Positions 56,568 through 64,000 of a stretch of 64,000 nucleotides of DNA are shown one piece after another; position 1 is the stretch's first letter, and each line of letters starts with the position of its first letter. The notes below the pieces were generated by a model that was not told the DNA's origin, did not search any database, and was given only the letters and a program-made list of their open reading frames with translations. Made by a program: the position numbers and the translations under genes. The stretch is taken from the NCBI GenBank assembly GCA_947577185.1, contig CANPUE010000004.1:62001-126000 (forward strand), in the 5' to 3' direction. The DNA comes from an uncultured Lachnospiraceae bacterium. Lineage in GTDB: Bacteria > Bacillota > Clostridia > Lachnospirales > Lachnospiraceae.

Positions 56568-58217
56568 TTAATGCACCCCCTCTTCGCAGCGCCTGCCGTT
56601 ATCTGACTCACCTTCCGTCATATGCAGTCCGGCAGACAGTCCGTTATACCTTACAGTGACATGGATCCGACAGTCTTCATAAACAAAAATATGCTTCACA
56701 AATGTAATCAGCGTCGTTCTGTCAAGTGCGGTAATCTCAAACCCGCGCTTCATGCGCTCCAGATCAATGCCTGCCGCCGCGCCCGACTGAAACAGCCTCT
56801 TTCTGGTCTCCTCCTGACGCTCCGCCGCCTGTTGCAGCTCATCGCAGCGTTTTTCAAAAATCCGGCTGTAATTTGTATAATCTTCTTCCGTAATAATCTT
56901 TTGCTCCAAGTCCGCAGAAAGGCCTGCACGCAGCTGTAAATAGTTATCCTGCTCCTGACGCAGCCGTTTGATCTGCGCACCAAAAACCGCCGTTTCCTCA
57001 AAAGGGACGCGCATCCGCTTCAGCTCCGCCAGCACGCTGTCCTGATCCAGAAACAGTGCCGTCTGCTGTCTGAGCAGTGTCAGGAGCACCATATTCAGAT
57101 CTTCCTCCGGAATCCTGTGCCTGCTGCAGTCTCCGTCTGCATTTTTCCTGCCGCAGACAAAAACCGCCGTTTCCTTGCCATGTTTCCTGTTGACCCTTCG
57201 AGTCATTGGCTGTCTGCAGTCCCCGCAGAATAACAGGCCCGCATAAAGGTGCGCTTTTTTCTCTCCGGCTCCTGCGCGCACATCCACCCTGAGCAGATCC
57301 TGCACGGTCTCGAAGTCCTCCCTGGAAACGACCGCCGCATGCGTTCCCGGCACTTTTATCCATTCTTCTTCCGGTTTTTTGACAATTTTATTGACCTTAT
57401 AATTTATTTTTTCCGCTTTTCCCTGCACCAGCGTTCCGGTATAACACTCGTTTGTAAGGATCCTCCTGACGGCAACAGACGACCATCCGGTTCTGGCTCC
57501 CGCAGCAAACGTTGTCTGATACCGCTCGCCCCGCATCTTTTTATATTCCATCGGGGAAAGTACCCCCATCTCCTCCAGCCGCCGGGCAATCGCCAGACAG
57601 CTGTACCCTTCCAGCTTCCAGGCAAAGATCCGTTTCACGATACCGGCCGCATATGGATCCGGTATGAGCCGATTCCTGTTCTCACTGCTCTTTTGATATC
57701 CATAAACCGCAAACGAACCGATAAATTCTCCCCGTTCCCGCCTGAGTTTCTTTTGACTGCGCACCTTGGCCGAAATATCCTGTGCGTACGAATCATTGAC
57801 AAAATTCCTGACCGGCACGATGAGCGCAGTCTCGTCCGCATCCGCCGTCAGGGAATCAAAATGATCCGTGAGCGCGATGAATCGCACACAAAAAGCCGGG
57901 AAGGTCTTTTGAATCAACCGCCCGGCTTCTATATAGTCTCGTCCCAATCTGGATAAATCTTTTACGATCACGCAGTTCACGTTTCCCGCTTCGATATCTT
58001 TCATCATCCGTTTCAATCCGGGTCTGTCAAAATTTGTCCCGGAATAACCGTCATCTACATAAATATCGTAAATCTCCATGTTGTCCTGTTTTCTGACATA
58101 CGATCGGATCATCTCTCTCTGTGAGCTGATGCTGTCGCTTTCCGCTTTGCTCCCATCCAGATCATCGCGGCTTAAACGCAGATACATGGCCGCGTTATAA
58201 AATTCTGCTGCTTCCAT
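56568..58217 (-). CDS. Serine recombinase C of element 3
   Basis: The ATG at 58217 has GGGGGAAG just upstream; a GTG six codons earlier is possible. The 549-residue protein has a resolvase domain (nucleophile in AMYLRLSRDDLDG; DDGYSGTNFDRPG; VKDLSRLGRDYIE), a recombinase domain (YGYQKSSENRNRL), a zinc-ribbon (CGDCRQPMTRR) and a coiled-coil tail. It is the first of three co-directional recombinase genes and follows the DUF6870 gene by a few bases. Confidence 0.92.
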   Translation of the reverse strand: MEAAEFYNAAMYLRLSRDDLDGSKAESDSISSQREMIRSYVRKQDNMEIYDIYVDDGYSGTNFDRPGLKRMMKDIEAGNVNCVIVKDLSRLGRDYIEAGRLIQKTFPAFCVRFIALTDHFDSLTADADETALIVPVRNFVNDSYAQDISAKVRSQKKLRRERGEFIGSFAVYGYQKSSENRNRLIPDPYAAGIVKRIFAWKLEGYSCLAIARRLEEMGVLSPMEYKKMRGERYQTTFAAGARTGWSSVAVRRILTNECYTGTLVQGKAEKINYKVNKIVKKPEEEWIKVPGTHAAVVSREDFETVQDLLRVDVRAGAGEKKAHLYAGLLFCGDCRQPMTRRVNRKHGKETAVFVCGRKNADGDCSRHRIPEEDLNMVLLTLLRQQTALFLDQDSVLAELKRMRVPFEETAVFGAQIKRLRQEQDNYLQLRAGLSADLEQKIITEEDYTNYSRIFEKRCDELQQAAERQEETRKRLFQSGAAAGIDLERMKRGFEITALDRTTLITFVKHIFVYEDCRIHVTVRYNGLSAGLHMTEGESDNGRRCEEGVH

Positions 58218-58236
58218 CCGTCTTCCCCCGTCCACA

Positions 58237-58509
58237 CTATATCATGATCTGTGTCTTTCTCTCCGCAAGCAGGAGCACCCTGTCTTCGATCAGATCGGCC
58301 GCCCCTTCCGCGAAGCCTGTCTGTAAGATGTAGTTTCCGACCTTGAATGCATACGGATTTCCGGCCTGCCCGATAAAAGATCTCACGCGGCTCTCTACGC
58401 TCTTTTCGGTGTCGATCACAATGTCCTCTATCCTGACAAGTTCCTCCCGCTTCAAATCCATGATGTTCCTGTCCCGCATACGGTCCAGTTCTTCTGCTGA
58501 CAGATTCAT
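58237..58509 (-). CDS. DUF6870 small protein
   Basis: This 90-residue protein (MDLKREELVRIEDIVIDTEKSV, RVRSFIGQAGNPYAFKVGNYI) matches the pattern I know as DUF6870, small proteins of clostridial mobile elements that lie next to serine recombinases. It ends within 20 nt of recombinase C and is likely its co-transcribed accessory, perhaps a directionality or regulatory factor. The activity is not established. Confidence 0.8.
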   Translation of the reverse strand: MNLSAEELDRMRDRNIMDLKREELVRIEDIVIDTEKSVESRVRSFIGQAGNPYAFKVGNYILQTGFAEGAADLIEDRVLLLAERKTQIMI

Positions 58510-58566
58510 ATCCAGCCTCTTTTTATGATCTTAATCTCTACATATTTATTCCTGCCGCAATTTGTC

Positions 58567-59955
58567 CTATTCCATATGCTGCAAATGACCCTTTGGCGGC
58601 TTTCTCCCATATCCGGTGATCACTGCCGCCAACAGCATCACCAGCATACACAGAGAATAATAATTCACAAACGGTACAGAGGCCGGCGCCACTGCAAACG
58701 ATTCACCAAACTGCGCAGTCTGCTGCGCCGGGATCACACAGTGCACCGTCCAGGGTGCCAGGAAGCAGAAGACACAGCCTGTACAATCCATCAGATTCGC
58801 CCGGCGGTACCGGTTCACCCCGGCTTTTTCCCCGATCTCACTGACCAGATCTCCGAGCGCCACAATAGCAACCGAAATTACCCCAGTCACCATACTCAGC
58901 AGACCTACAGATAAAATAATGGTCGCTTCTGTGCTCTGTTCTTTTTTTGCGAAGCGCTCCAAAAGCGCTCTCACATCCTCAAACAGACCACTGCACTCCA
59001 TCACACCCAATAGCGCAAACACCGCAATCAGCATGGCAACCGTTCCCGCAGTTCCCGAAATGGCTTCTATGACCGCTCCGGTCACCGAAAAGCCGCCGGG
59101 AAACGCGATGAGTTCATCAACCGTATAGACACCGGAAAGCAGTCCGGCGGCTGCTCCCGCCAAAATTCCCCAGGACAGGGCGGTGATCAGGTGTTTCCGC
59201 ATCATGCACAAAGTGATGATGACCGCAGGGACGATCAGCATGACCAGACTGAGCGGATCAACTTCTCCGCCCGCTGCACCGACTGCCGCGCCTCCGTCAG
59301 TCGTTTTGGAAAACAGCAGAAATAAGACAAGCGCCCCGGCTGCCGCAGGCAGACTGTAACGCGTCCTCGTCTTCACCACCATCCCCAGATCCGCATGCTG
59401 CGTCGCGGAAGATGCGATCGTCGTATCCGAGATCGGCCCCAGGTTATCGCCGAACGCAGCGCCCGACACAATGGCGCCGATCATAAATTCCGGCGCTGCC
59501 CCCGCCATCACCCCTACCGGAAACAGGATCGGAATCACCACAAAATAGGTCCCCACCGAGGTGCCTGTCGCAAAGGCTAACAGGCAGGTAATGAGAAACG
59601 CCGCTGCCACGAAAAGTTTCCCTGTAAGACCGGCCGCCACCACATATGCCGCGATCGTCTGCACCGCGCCGCTGGCAGAGATCAGTTTGCCGGAAACCGC
59701 CGCCAGCATCACTGCCAGCACGATCACGGCAAACATTGGTTTGCTCAGGCCATATACCAATGCCTCTCCGTATGCCTTTTCATCCTTTGCAAAAACAACG
59801 CCTGTCACCAGTGCCGCAAAAAATGCAAGCACATACCCGTTGACATTGGACTGACTAAACGCCGCCCATCCGATCATTGCCGCCGCGGCAAGAAGCGGTG
59901 TCATTTTCCCGATCTTTCCCAGACGAAATTCTATCCTCTTTGCTTTCTGATCCAT
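58567..59955 (-). CDS. NhaC-family Na+/H+ antiporter
   Basis: The ATG at 59955 follows AAAGGAGTATCAGA, 16 nt past the NACHT stop, and is preferred to a start inside the NACHT gene. The 462-residue protein has about eleven membrane segments and NhaC motifs (FATGTSVGTYFVVIPILFPVG, GAAFGDNLGPISDTTIASSA). Relatives exchange Na+ for H+ or take up organic acids or amino acids. Its tight linkage to the NACHT gene suggests co-transcription; a functional link is not evident. Confidence 0.87.
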   Translation of the reverse strand: MDQKAKRIEFRLGKIGKMTPLLAAAAMIGWAAFSQSNVNGYVLAFFAALVTGVVFAKDEKAYGEALVYGLSKPMFAVIVLAVMLAAVSGKLISASGAVQTIAAYVVAAGLTGKLFVAAAFLITCLLAFATGTSVGTYFVVIPILFPVGVMAGAAPEFMIGAIVSGAAFGDNLGPISDTTIASSATQHADLGMVVKTRTRYSLPAAAGALVLFLLFSKTTDGGAAVGAAGGEVDPLSLVMLIVPAVIITLCMMRKHLITALSWGILAGAAAGLLSGVYTVDELIAFPGGFSVTGAVIEAISGTAGTVAMLIAVFALLGVMECSGLFEDVRALLERFAKKEQSTEATIILSVGLLSMVTGVISVAIVALGDLVSEIGEKAGVNRYRRANLMDCTGCVFCFLAPWTVHCVIPAQQTAQFGESFAVAPASVPFVNYYSLCMLVMLLAAVITGYGRKPPKGHLQHME

Positions 59956-59971
59956 TCTGATACTCCTTTGC

Positions 59972-62518
59972 TTACTTTTTTCGATCATCGCTGACCGCTC
60001 CCGGTTCTGATTCGACCGGATCCATGAGCAGGCCCGGTATTTTCATCTCCATCAAATGCTGCATCTGCATGATTTGATTTCCTGAGATAAATCCGTCAGG
60101 CAAAAAAGCATTCCGCAGATTGGCCCCTCTCAAATCTGCTCCGTTTAAATCTGCTCCACTCAAATCCGCTTCTCCCAGATCTGCTTCCCTTAAATTTGCT
60201 CCCGCAAAACGAACGCTTCTTAAATCTGATTTTCTCAGATCTGCTTCTCTTAAATCTGCCTTTTTTAAATTGGCTCCGCTTAAATCTATTGCGCTCAGAT
60301 CCACTCCGGCTAACTGTAATCCCTCAAAATCTGCCTTACTGGTTAAGCTGAGATTTCTTTCTTTAACACGTGATGGAACCAAAACAAAGATTTCTCTAAA
60401 GTTATGTTTTAATATGTCTTCCCTGTTAATGCATTCGACATCATGATACCAGCCGATGCACTCCCCTTCTTTCAGACAGGGTTCCAGCGCACATCTGAAT
60501 ATCCTCACAGTATTCGTCAAAACATTGATCATATTATGGTAGACATTTTCCCCCGAATTTCTATTATAATGGTTTATTCCCCCAAATTGCAGCATATCCG
60601 AAAAAAAATGGGGTAAATAGTTCCGCCTGCGTTCCTCAAAAATAAAATCCAGCTTATACTGATGTTCTTCACTGTACTTTATGCGCAGATATAAAAATTC
60701 CAGTACTTTTTCAGGTAATTGCATGGATCGGAACAAATCATGGATCTGCCCTGTAATATAGGCAGTCACTTCCTGTATCTCCATTGTCTCACAGATCTGA
60801 TACATCGCATTCAATTCATAAAATATCTTTTCACAAAGAAAAAAATCTCTGATATTATTATGATAGAACTCCACCGCACCTTTTCCATTCGTTTTCCAAT
60901 AATTACATAATGCGTAACAATGCTGTACAATTTCTTTTAGTTTTAATTCCTCAATCCCCAGCTGATCAACGATTTTTGATATTTCCCTGCTGGTCAGAAA
61001 TAATTTTCTGTTGCCGCTGCAAAACATCTGATACGCGATTTCCGCACTCAAACGATACAATAGGCCTTTGTATTTTTTTATCCCATGATGATAAACGCCG
61101 TTTCCGTTAGCAAACACAGAATTGTACTCTGTGTCAGATAGTTCTTTATAAAAGATCCGGCGGTACAAAAGCCATTTATTGTGCTTTGCTTCTTCGCTGA
61201 TTCCCCCCGCCGCAATCATATACATGATCATTGGTGTATCACATATGCTGTCTGTTTCTTCATTCTCTTCGTCCACAATATACGCTATTCCTGTTTTCTC
61301 ACAATCTGACAGCCCCGTTTTTCGATACTTTTCTACCCACTCCCACCTTTGGAACGCATCAAAATGTCTCAATGCAATATATCCTTTTCTAATATCCAGC
61401 CTGTCCACGTCCAGGTATTGGGGTCTGGTCGTAACGATCATTTTATAATCCCTAAATGCGTCAAAAATCTGATAAATATAATACTCCGAGTTTGCATTGA
61501 TGCCTTCCACCATGCAGAGTTCATCAAATCCGTCAAATACAATGAGCGGATTTTTATAATGTCTCTTAAATTCATCCACAGATCCTAATCTCAAATACTT
61601 TAAAATATCGTTTACGATTGTATCACTGGAAAATCTCATTTCCTCAGGAATAATGTCCCTCAGTCTGATGCATAAAAGCGTTTTATCTGAAAAAAGCCTC
61701 TGCCATTCCTCTTTCTTTTCTATGTAAAGATACGACAGATAAGATACCAGACTCGTTTTTCCAACGCCTGCATCACCTTCAATGAATAAAATCTCCCCCT
61801 GATGCCTCTCATCCCGAATAACATGCATGGCAAATCTGCTCATAAAGTCAACTGCATTTCCGCCGACTCCCCGCGTCAAATCCGAATCTTTCGTCCAGTT
61901 CACATAATGAGGCAGTACAAACAGATCTTTCAGCCGCACGTTCTTACTGCCCTCTTCCCTGTGAAGGAACAGATTTTCTACAAAGCTGTTATAATATTGT
62001 TCATTTGTATCCCATACGCCTTCCCCGTCGGCGCTCTTTTCCCACTTCTCCTTCCTGTTTTCCTTTTTCACCGCATATAAAAAAACAGAAGCCAGAAAGC
62101 CGCTGATCCTGTCTTCCTCTGCCCTCTGTAACAATTCTTTTTTCTTTGATTCAGGAATCCCTGTATCCCCCTGAATCAGTTTCACCATGTTTTGCATCAG
62201 ATCATCCCGCAGATGCGATGAAAGAACAGGTACTACTTCTTTCTCAAAAATATTGTCTATTTGATTGATTACAGGCTCCGAGTCACAGTTGTCCCGGATA
62301 CTGCTGTGAACATTCTCTCTGTTATGCAACAGATTACTTGCCATTGTTTTGTCCACGTCAATTGCGTGTCCTTTTCTGCCGCGGGCTTCATACACCGTCC
62401 CCCTGAGCATTAAAATTTCCAGCAAAAGGCGCGTAAGTTCAAGGTCCTGATCATATGGTTTCTGCATTGCCATTTTCAGGCATTTTACATAGGATGCAAA
62501 CGATACTCTTTCCTCCAT
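59972..62518 (-). CDS. NACHT NTPase with pentapeptide repeats
   Basis: This 848-residue protein has an N-terminal ~170-residue region of unknown type, a NACHT/STAND NTPase domain (Walker A FIEGDAGVGKTSLVSYL at ~250; Walker B LIVFDGFDELC at ~330; sensor TTRPQYL), a helical middle, and ~90 residues of pentapeptide repeats (ADLREADLRKSDLR and GANLREADLGEADLSGADL). STAND proteins sense a trigger and oligomerise; several bacterial NACHT proteins are anti-phage. The N terminus lacks a recognisable effector enzyme. The sequence is A+T-rich relative to its flanks. Confidence 0.88.
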   Translation of the reverse strand: MEERVSFASYVKCLKMAMQKPYDQDLELTRLLLEILMLRGTVYEARGRKGHAIDVDKTMASNLLHNRENVHSSIRDNCDSEPVINQIDNIFEKEVVPVLSSHLRDDLMQNMVKLIQGDTGIPESKKKELLQRAEEDRISGFLASVFLYAVKKENRKEKWEKSADGEGVWDTNEQYYNSFVENLFLHREEGSKNVRLKDLFVLPHYVNWTKDSDLTRGVGGNAVDFMSRFAMHVIRDERHQGEILFIEGDAGVGKTSLVSYLSYLYIEKKEEWQRLFSDKTLLCIRLRDIIPEEMRFSSDTIVNDILKYLRLGSVDEFKRHYKNPLIVFDGFDELCMVEGINANSEYYIYQIFDAFRDYKMIVTTRPQYLDVDRLDIRKGYIALRHFDAFQRWEWVEKYRKTGLSDCEKTGIAYIVDEENEETDSICDTPMIMYMIAAGGISEEAKHNKWLLYRRIFYKELSDTEYNSVFANGNGVYHHGIKKYKGLLYRLSAEIAYQMFCSGNRKLFLTSREISKIVDQLGIEELKLKEIVQHCYALCNYWKTNGKGAVEFYHNNIRDFFLCEKIFYELNAMYQICETMEIQEVTAYITGQIHDLFRSMQLPEKVLEFLYLRIKYSEEHQYKLDFIFEERRRNYLPHFFSDMLQFGGINHYNRNSGENVYHNMINVLTNTVRIFRCALEPCLKEGECIGWYHDVECINREDILKHNFREIFVLVPSRVKERNLSLTSKADFEGLQLAGVDLSAIDLSGANLKKADLREADLRKSDLRSVRFAGANLREADLGEADLSGADLNGADLRGANLRNAFLPDGFISGNQIMQMQHLMEMKIPGLLMDPVESEPGAVSDDRKK

Positions 62519-62671
62519 TCCGATATCCCTTTGTATTTCAATTCATGTGCCAGTCATCTGCCCCATCTCCCGTATCCCGGATGGAAGCCCAACTATGCCC
62601 CAACTCCATGGTAACTACTTTCCTCCTCTCCCGTGTTATCCTGTAAGAAACAGACAGAAAGGAAAAACACA

Positions 62672-62842
62672 ATGGAAAATATCATCCCCTTAATCTTTTC
62701 ACTCGTCGGCCCGGATCATTTATTGTCCGCCATTGCGCTTATTGTTTTCATTCTGATCCTGATCCAAAAAGGAAGGATCAAAATATGTTTCGACATAAAA
62801 AACGGGAAAATAAAAATAAGGATGCAATATCACCATAAATAA
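62672..62842 (+). CDS. Small single-pass membrane peptide
   Basis: The ATG at 62672 has AGAAAGG upstream. The 56-residue peptide has one hydrophobic helix (~6-30) and a strongly basic tail (KGRIKICFDIKNGKIKIRMQYHHK). It is divergent from the NACHT gene at the right end of element 3. A toxin-like or accessory role is possible but unsupported. Confidence 0.45.
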   Translation: MENIIPLIFSLVGPDHLLSAIALIVFILILIQKGRIKICFDIKNGKIKIRMQYHHK

Positions 62843-62901
62843 GCAGGCCAAAACAGGTAACGTCCCATACCTCTCCAGCCTTACGGTTATTTAACACATA
62901 A

Positions 62902-62905
62902 CCCC
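62902..62905. other. Element 3 right attachment core
   Basis: CCCC flanked inside by the arm TTATTTAACAC (62887-62897), 4 nt away; host codons for Val-Asp-Thr to the right. Confidence 0.85.
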
Positions 62906-63225
62906 GTATCCACAAAACCAATGATCACACCGTCTCCCTGCAGTTCCAGCGGCGGGCCCTGCACCCGCAGATTGCCCGTCTCGACCAGATTGTCTGCCTG
63001 AAACGTCTGCATCAGCCCATACAGGTCAGGAATGGAGGCATACGTGTAAGTTCCCAAAGAAACCGGCGGAAGCTCCGCTCTCTCCAAATACGCGATTGAA
63101 AATTCTTCATCGAACGGCTGAAAGCAAAAGTCAATATTCCATCGATTCAGAGTGCCCTCCGGCAGTCTGTAATCTATGATGACGTCCGCATAGTCGTTTG
63201 ACAGGATTCTTTCTTTACATGTCAT
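62906..63225 (-). pseudogene. Csp-like S8 subtilase, N-terminal segment
   Basis: This holds the true start and first 106 codons of the split subtilase. It has the N-terminal domain common in clostridial Csp proteases (YADVIIDY, VSLGTYTYASIPDLYGLM, LELQGDGVIIGFVDTG) and ends at the catalytic Asp of the DTG motif. In the inserted state the frame runs on through LCVK to a TAA just inside element 3. The rest of the protein, with catalytic His and Ser, is at 52213-53578. The ribosome site is weak (GCGGAAATGAT). Confidence 0.87.
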
Positions 63226-63306
63226 ATCATTTCCGCACTTTCACACTGAACAGCTTATTATATGGTATGCTGCTGCAAAGCCGGCGGCAATGCCATTCTT
63301 ACTTTT

Positions 63307-64000
63307 CTATTCTATATGCACCGGTATCACGCACAGTGCAAAGTACCCTCTTCCGCCGGTTCCAAACAACAGACTGTAAGGGGGATATTCTTTATCAAAC
63401 ATGCGGAGAAACTGTTCAAACGTCAGCATATCGTTCTTCTCAATCGTGCTGCCGTTTTGCATTGTAAAGTGACTTCCGATATGCGCGATATATTTCTGCG
63501 ACAGAATCTTGACCGCATAGATCACCGTCTTGTCCGCGGTATTGATCTGCCGTCCCAGCATCTCACTGAGGATCCCCAGGATCAGCCGCTGCTCATAGAC
63601 GAAAAAAATCTGTGTGCGTTCTCCCGCATCAGACAGATAGGTCAGACGAAAGCACATTACTTCACCGGAGCAGAAATCCTCTCCGCTGTAATTTTCGCTC
63701 ACGATATGCGCATCCAGTCGAAACATATCCTGCGCCGCCTGAATGACGGCTTTTTCCAGAGACTCTCTCTCATCATCTTTCGGACCGTGCACCCATTTGT
63801 TTGGCACCCTCCCGGCTATGGCATGATCCTCAATCATAACGTGGCCGTTGAGCCAGCCGATACAGATTCCAAGAAAATGCCGCACCGATTCGACAGAATA
63901 ATTCTGTCTTTCCAGCTCCTCTTCCAGCGCAGGAATCGTCTTGTCGCGCATGTTGTCATGAAGTTTCCTGTGCATATCGTATCCGCTGTAGTGAATAGAC
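63307..64000 (-). CDS. Hemerythrin-like protein (5' end beyond window)
   Basis: The frame continues past the window edge (IHYSGYD precedes the first in-window Met). The N-terminal part has hemerythrin-type ligands: HYSGYDMHRKLHDN, and WLNGHVMIEDHA, which matches the helix with H-x4-D. The ~130 C-terminal residues form a separate domain reminiscent of CheX-like folds (VMCFRLTYLSDAGERTQIFFVYEQ). It probably binds oxygen or iron in a signalling role. The start is missing. Confidence 0.7.
   Translation of the reverse strand, partial: SIHYSGYDMHRKLHDNMRDKTIPALEEELERQNYSVESVRHFLGICIGWLNGHVMIEDHAIAGRVPNKWVHGPKDDERESLEKAVIQAAQDMFRLDAHIVSENYSGEDFCSGEVMCFRLTYLSDAGERTQIFFVYEQRLILGILSEMLGRQINTADKTVIYAVKILSQKYIAHIGSHFTMQNGSTIEKNDMLTFEQFLRMFDKEYPPYSLLFGTGGRGYFALCVIPVHIE

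Larger units (their letters stand above)
53579..62905. mobile_element. Element 3: three recombinases, NhaC, NACHT NTPase
   Basis: A 9327-bp insertion in the Asp-Thr-Gly active-site codons of a Csp-like subtilase. Precise removal over the GGGG core gives GAT ACG GGG ATA CGA in frame. The arms GTGTTCAATAA (53583-53593) and its near-complement TTATTTAACAC (62887-62897) lie exactly 4 nt from the core on both sides, so the predicted circle junction is a near-perfect palindrome. It carries three tandem serine recombinases, a DUF6870 gene, an antiporter, a NACHT/pentapeptide NTPase and a small membrane peptide. The NACHT region is visibly richer in A+T. No conjugation or replication genes are present. 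Confidence 0.88.

Noticed and set aside
60110..60320. Short repeated units suggesting a CRISPR or tandem array
   Set aside because: They are imperfect 15-bp codon repeats encoding pentapeptide repeats (A-D/N-L-x-x) in the NACHT protein; no spacers.
30148..62905. One large composite integrative conjugative element
   Set aside because: No relaxase, coupling protein or type IV secretion genes occur, and host genes lie uninterrupted between 39.9 and 52.2 kb.
1..64000. tRNA or rRNA genes
   Set aside because: I scanned for tRNA-like cloverleaf ends and rRNA signatures and saw none; a covariance-model scan would be decisive.

Overview
The window is chromosomal DNA of a low-to-mid GC Gram-positive anaerobe of the Clostridia, most likely Lachnospiraceae. 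The evidence is GatCAB-type Asn/Gln-tRNA charging behind a T-box, LL-diaminopimelate aminotransferase lysine and cell-wall synthesis, a type I glutamine synthetase paired with an ANTAR regulator, strong AGGAGG-type ribosome binding sites, many lipoproteins, large serine recombinases, and sporulation/germination-type genes (a PdaB-like deacetylase and a Csp-like subtilase).

Layout. From 1 to 29 kb the sequence is mostly housekeeping on the minus strand: T-box/aspS/gatC/gatA; an ECF sigma, anti-sigma, serpin and VWA-lipoprotein operon; dapF-dapL; glnA-ANTAR; nadE; hslO; a cell-surface GH20 hexosaminidase; hisC; glycosyl- and acyltransferase genes; and a response regulator/ABC/histidine kinase module of the bacitracin or lantibiotic resistance type. 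From 29.6 to 39.9 kb one polysaccharide deacetylase gene is cut into three pieces by two different serine-recombinase elements. From 40 to 52 kb there is a FliD-like repeat protein, a pentose isomerase/xylulokinase operon, a degenerate-GGDEF/EAL protein, carbamate kinase, lspA and a TetR/alpha-rhamnosidase pair. From 52.2 to 63.2 kb a Csp-like subtilase gene is split by a 9.3-kb element with three tandem serine recombinases, a DUF6870 protein, an NhaC-type antiporter and a NACHT/pentapeptide-repeat NTPase. The window ends in a hemerythrin-like gene.

Main result. Three elements can be delimited to the base because joining the flanks restores host reading frames exactly. Element 1 (30148-33530; core TGGG) carries a recombinase and a MATE pump. 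Element 2 (33612-39539; core TGGGG) carries a CapA-type protein, a DUF3160 lipoprotein and a recombinase. Removing both rebuilds a 317-codon deacetylase from segments of 366, 81 and 507 nt. Element 3 (53579-62905; core GGGG) sits in the Asp-Thr-Gly active-site codons of the subtilase; removing it rebuilds a 561-codon protease (320 + 1366 nt). Each element has inverted-repeat arms beside its core. Both hosts are sporulation/germination-type genes, so the arrangement resembles the sigK skin class of gene-interrupting elements that excise during development. Plain insertional inactivation is the alternative. The organism, its sporulation ability and the excision itself cannot be judged from sequence alone.
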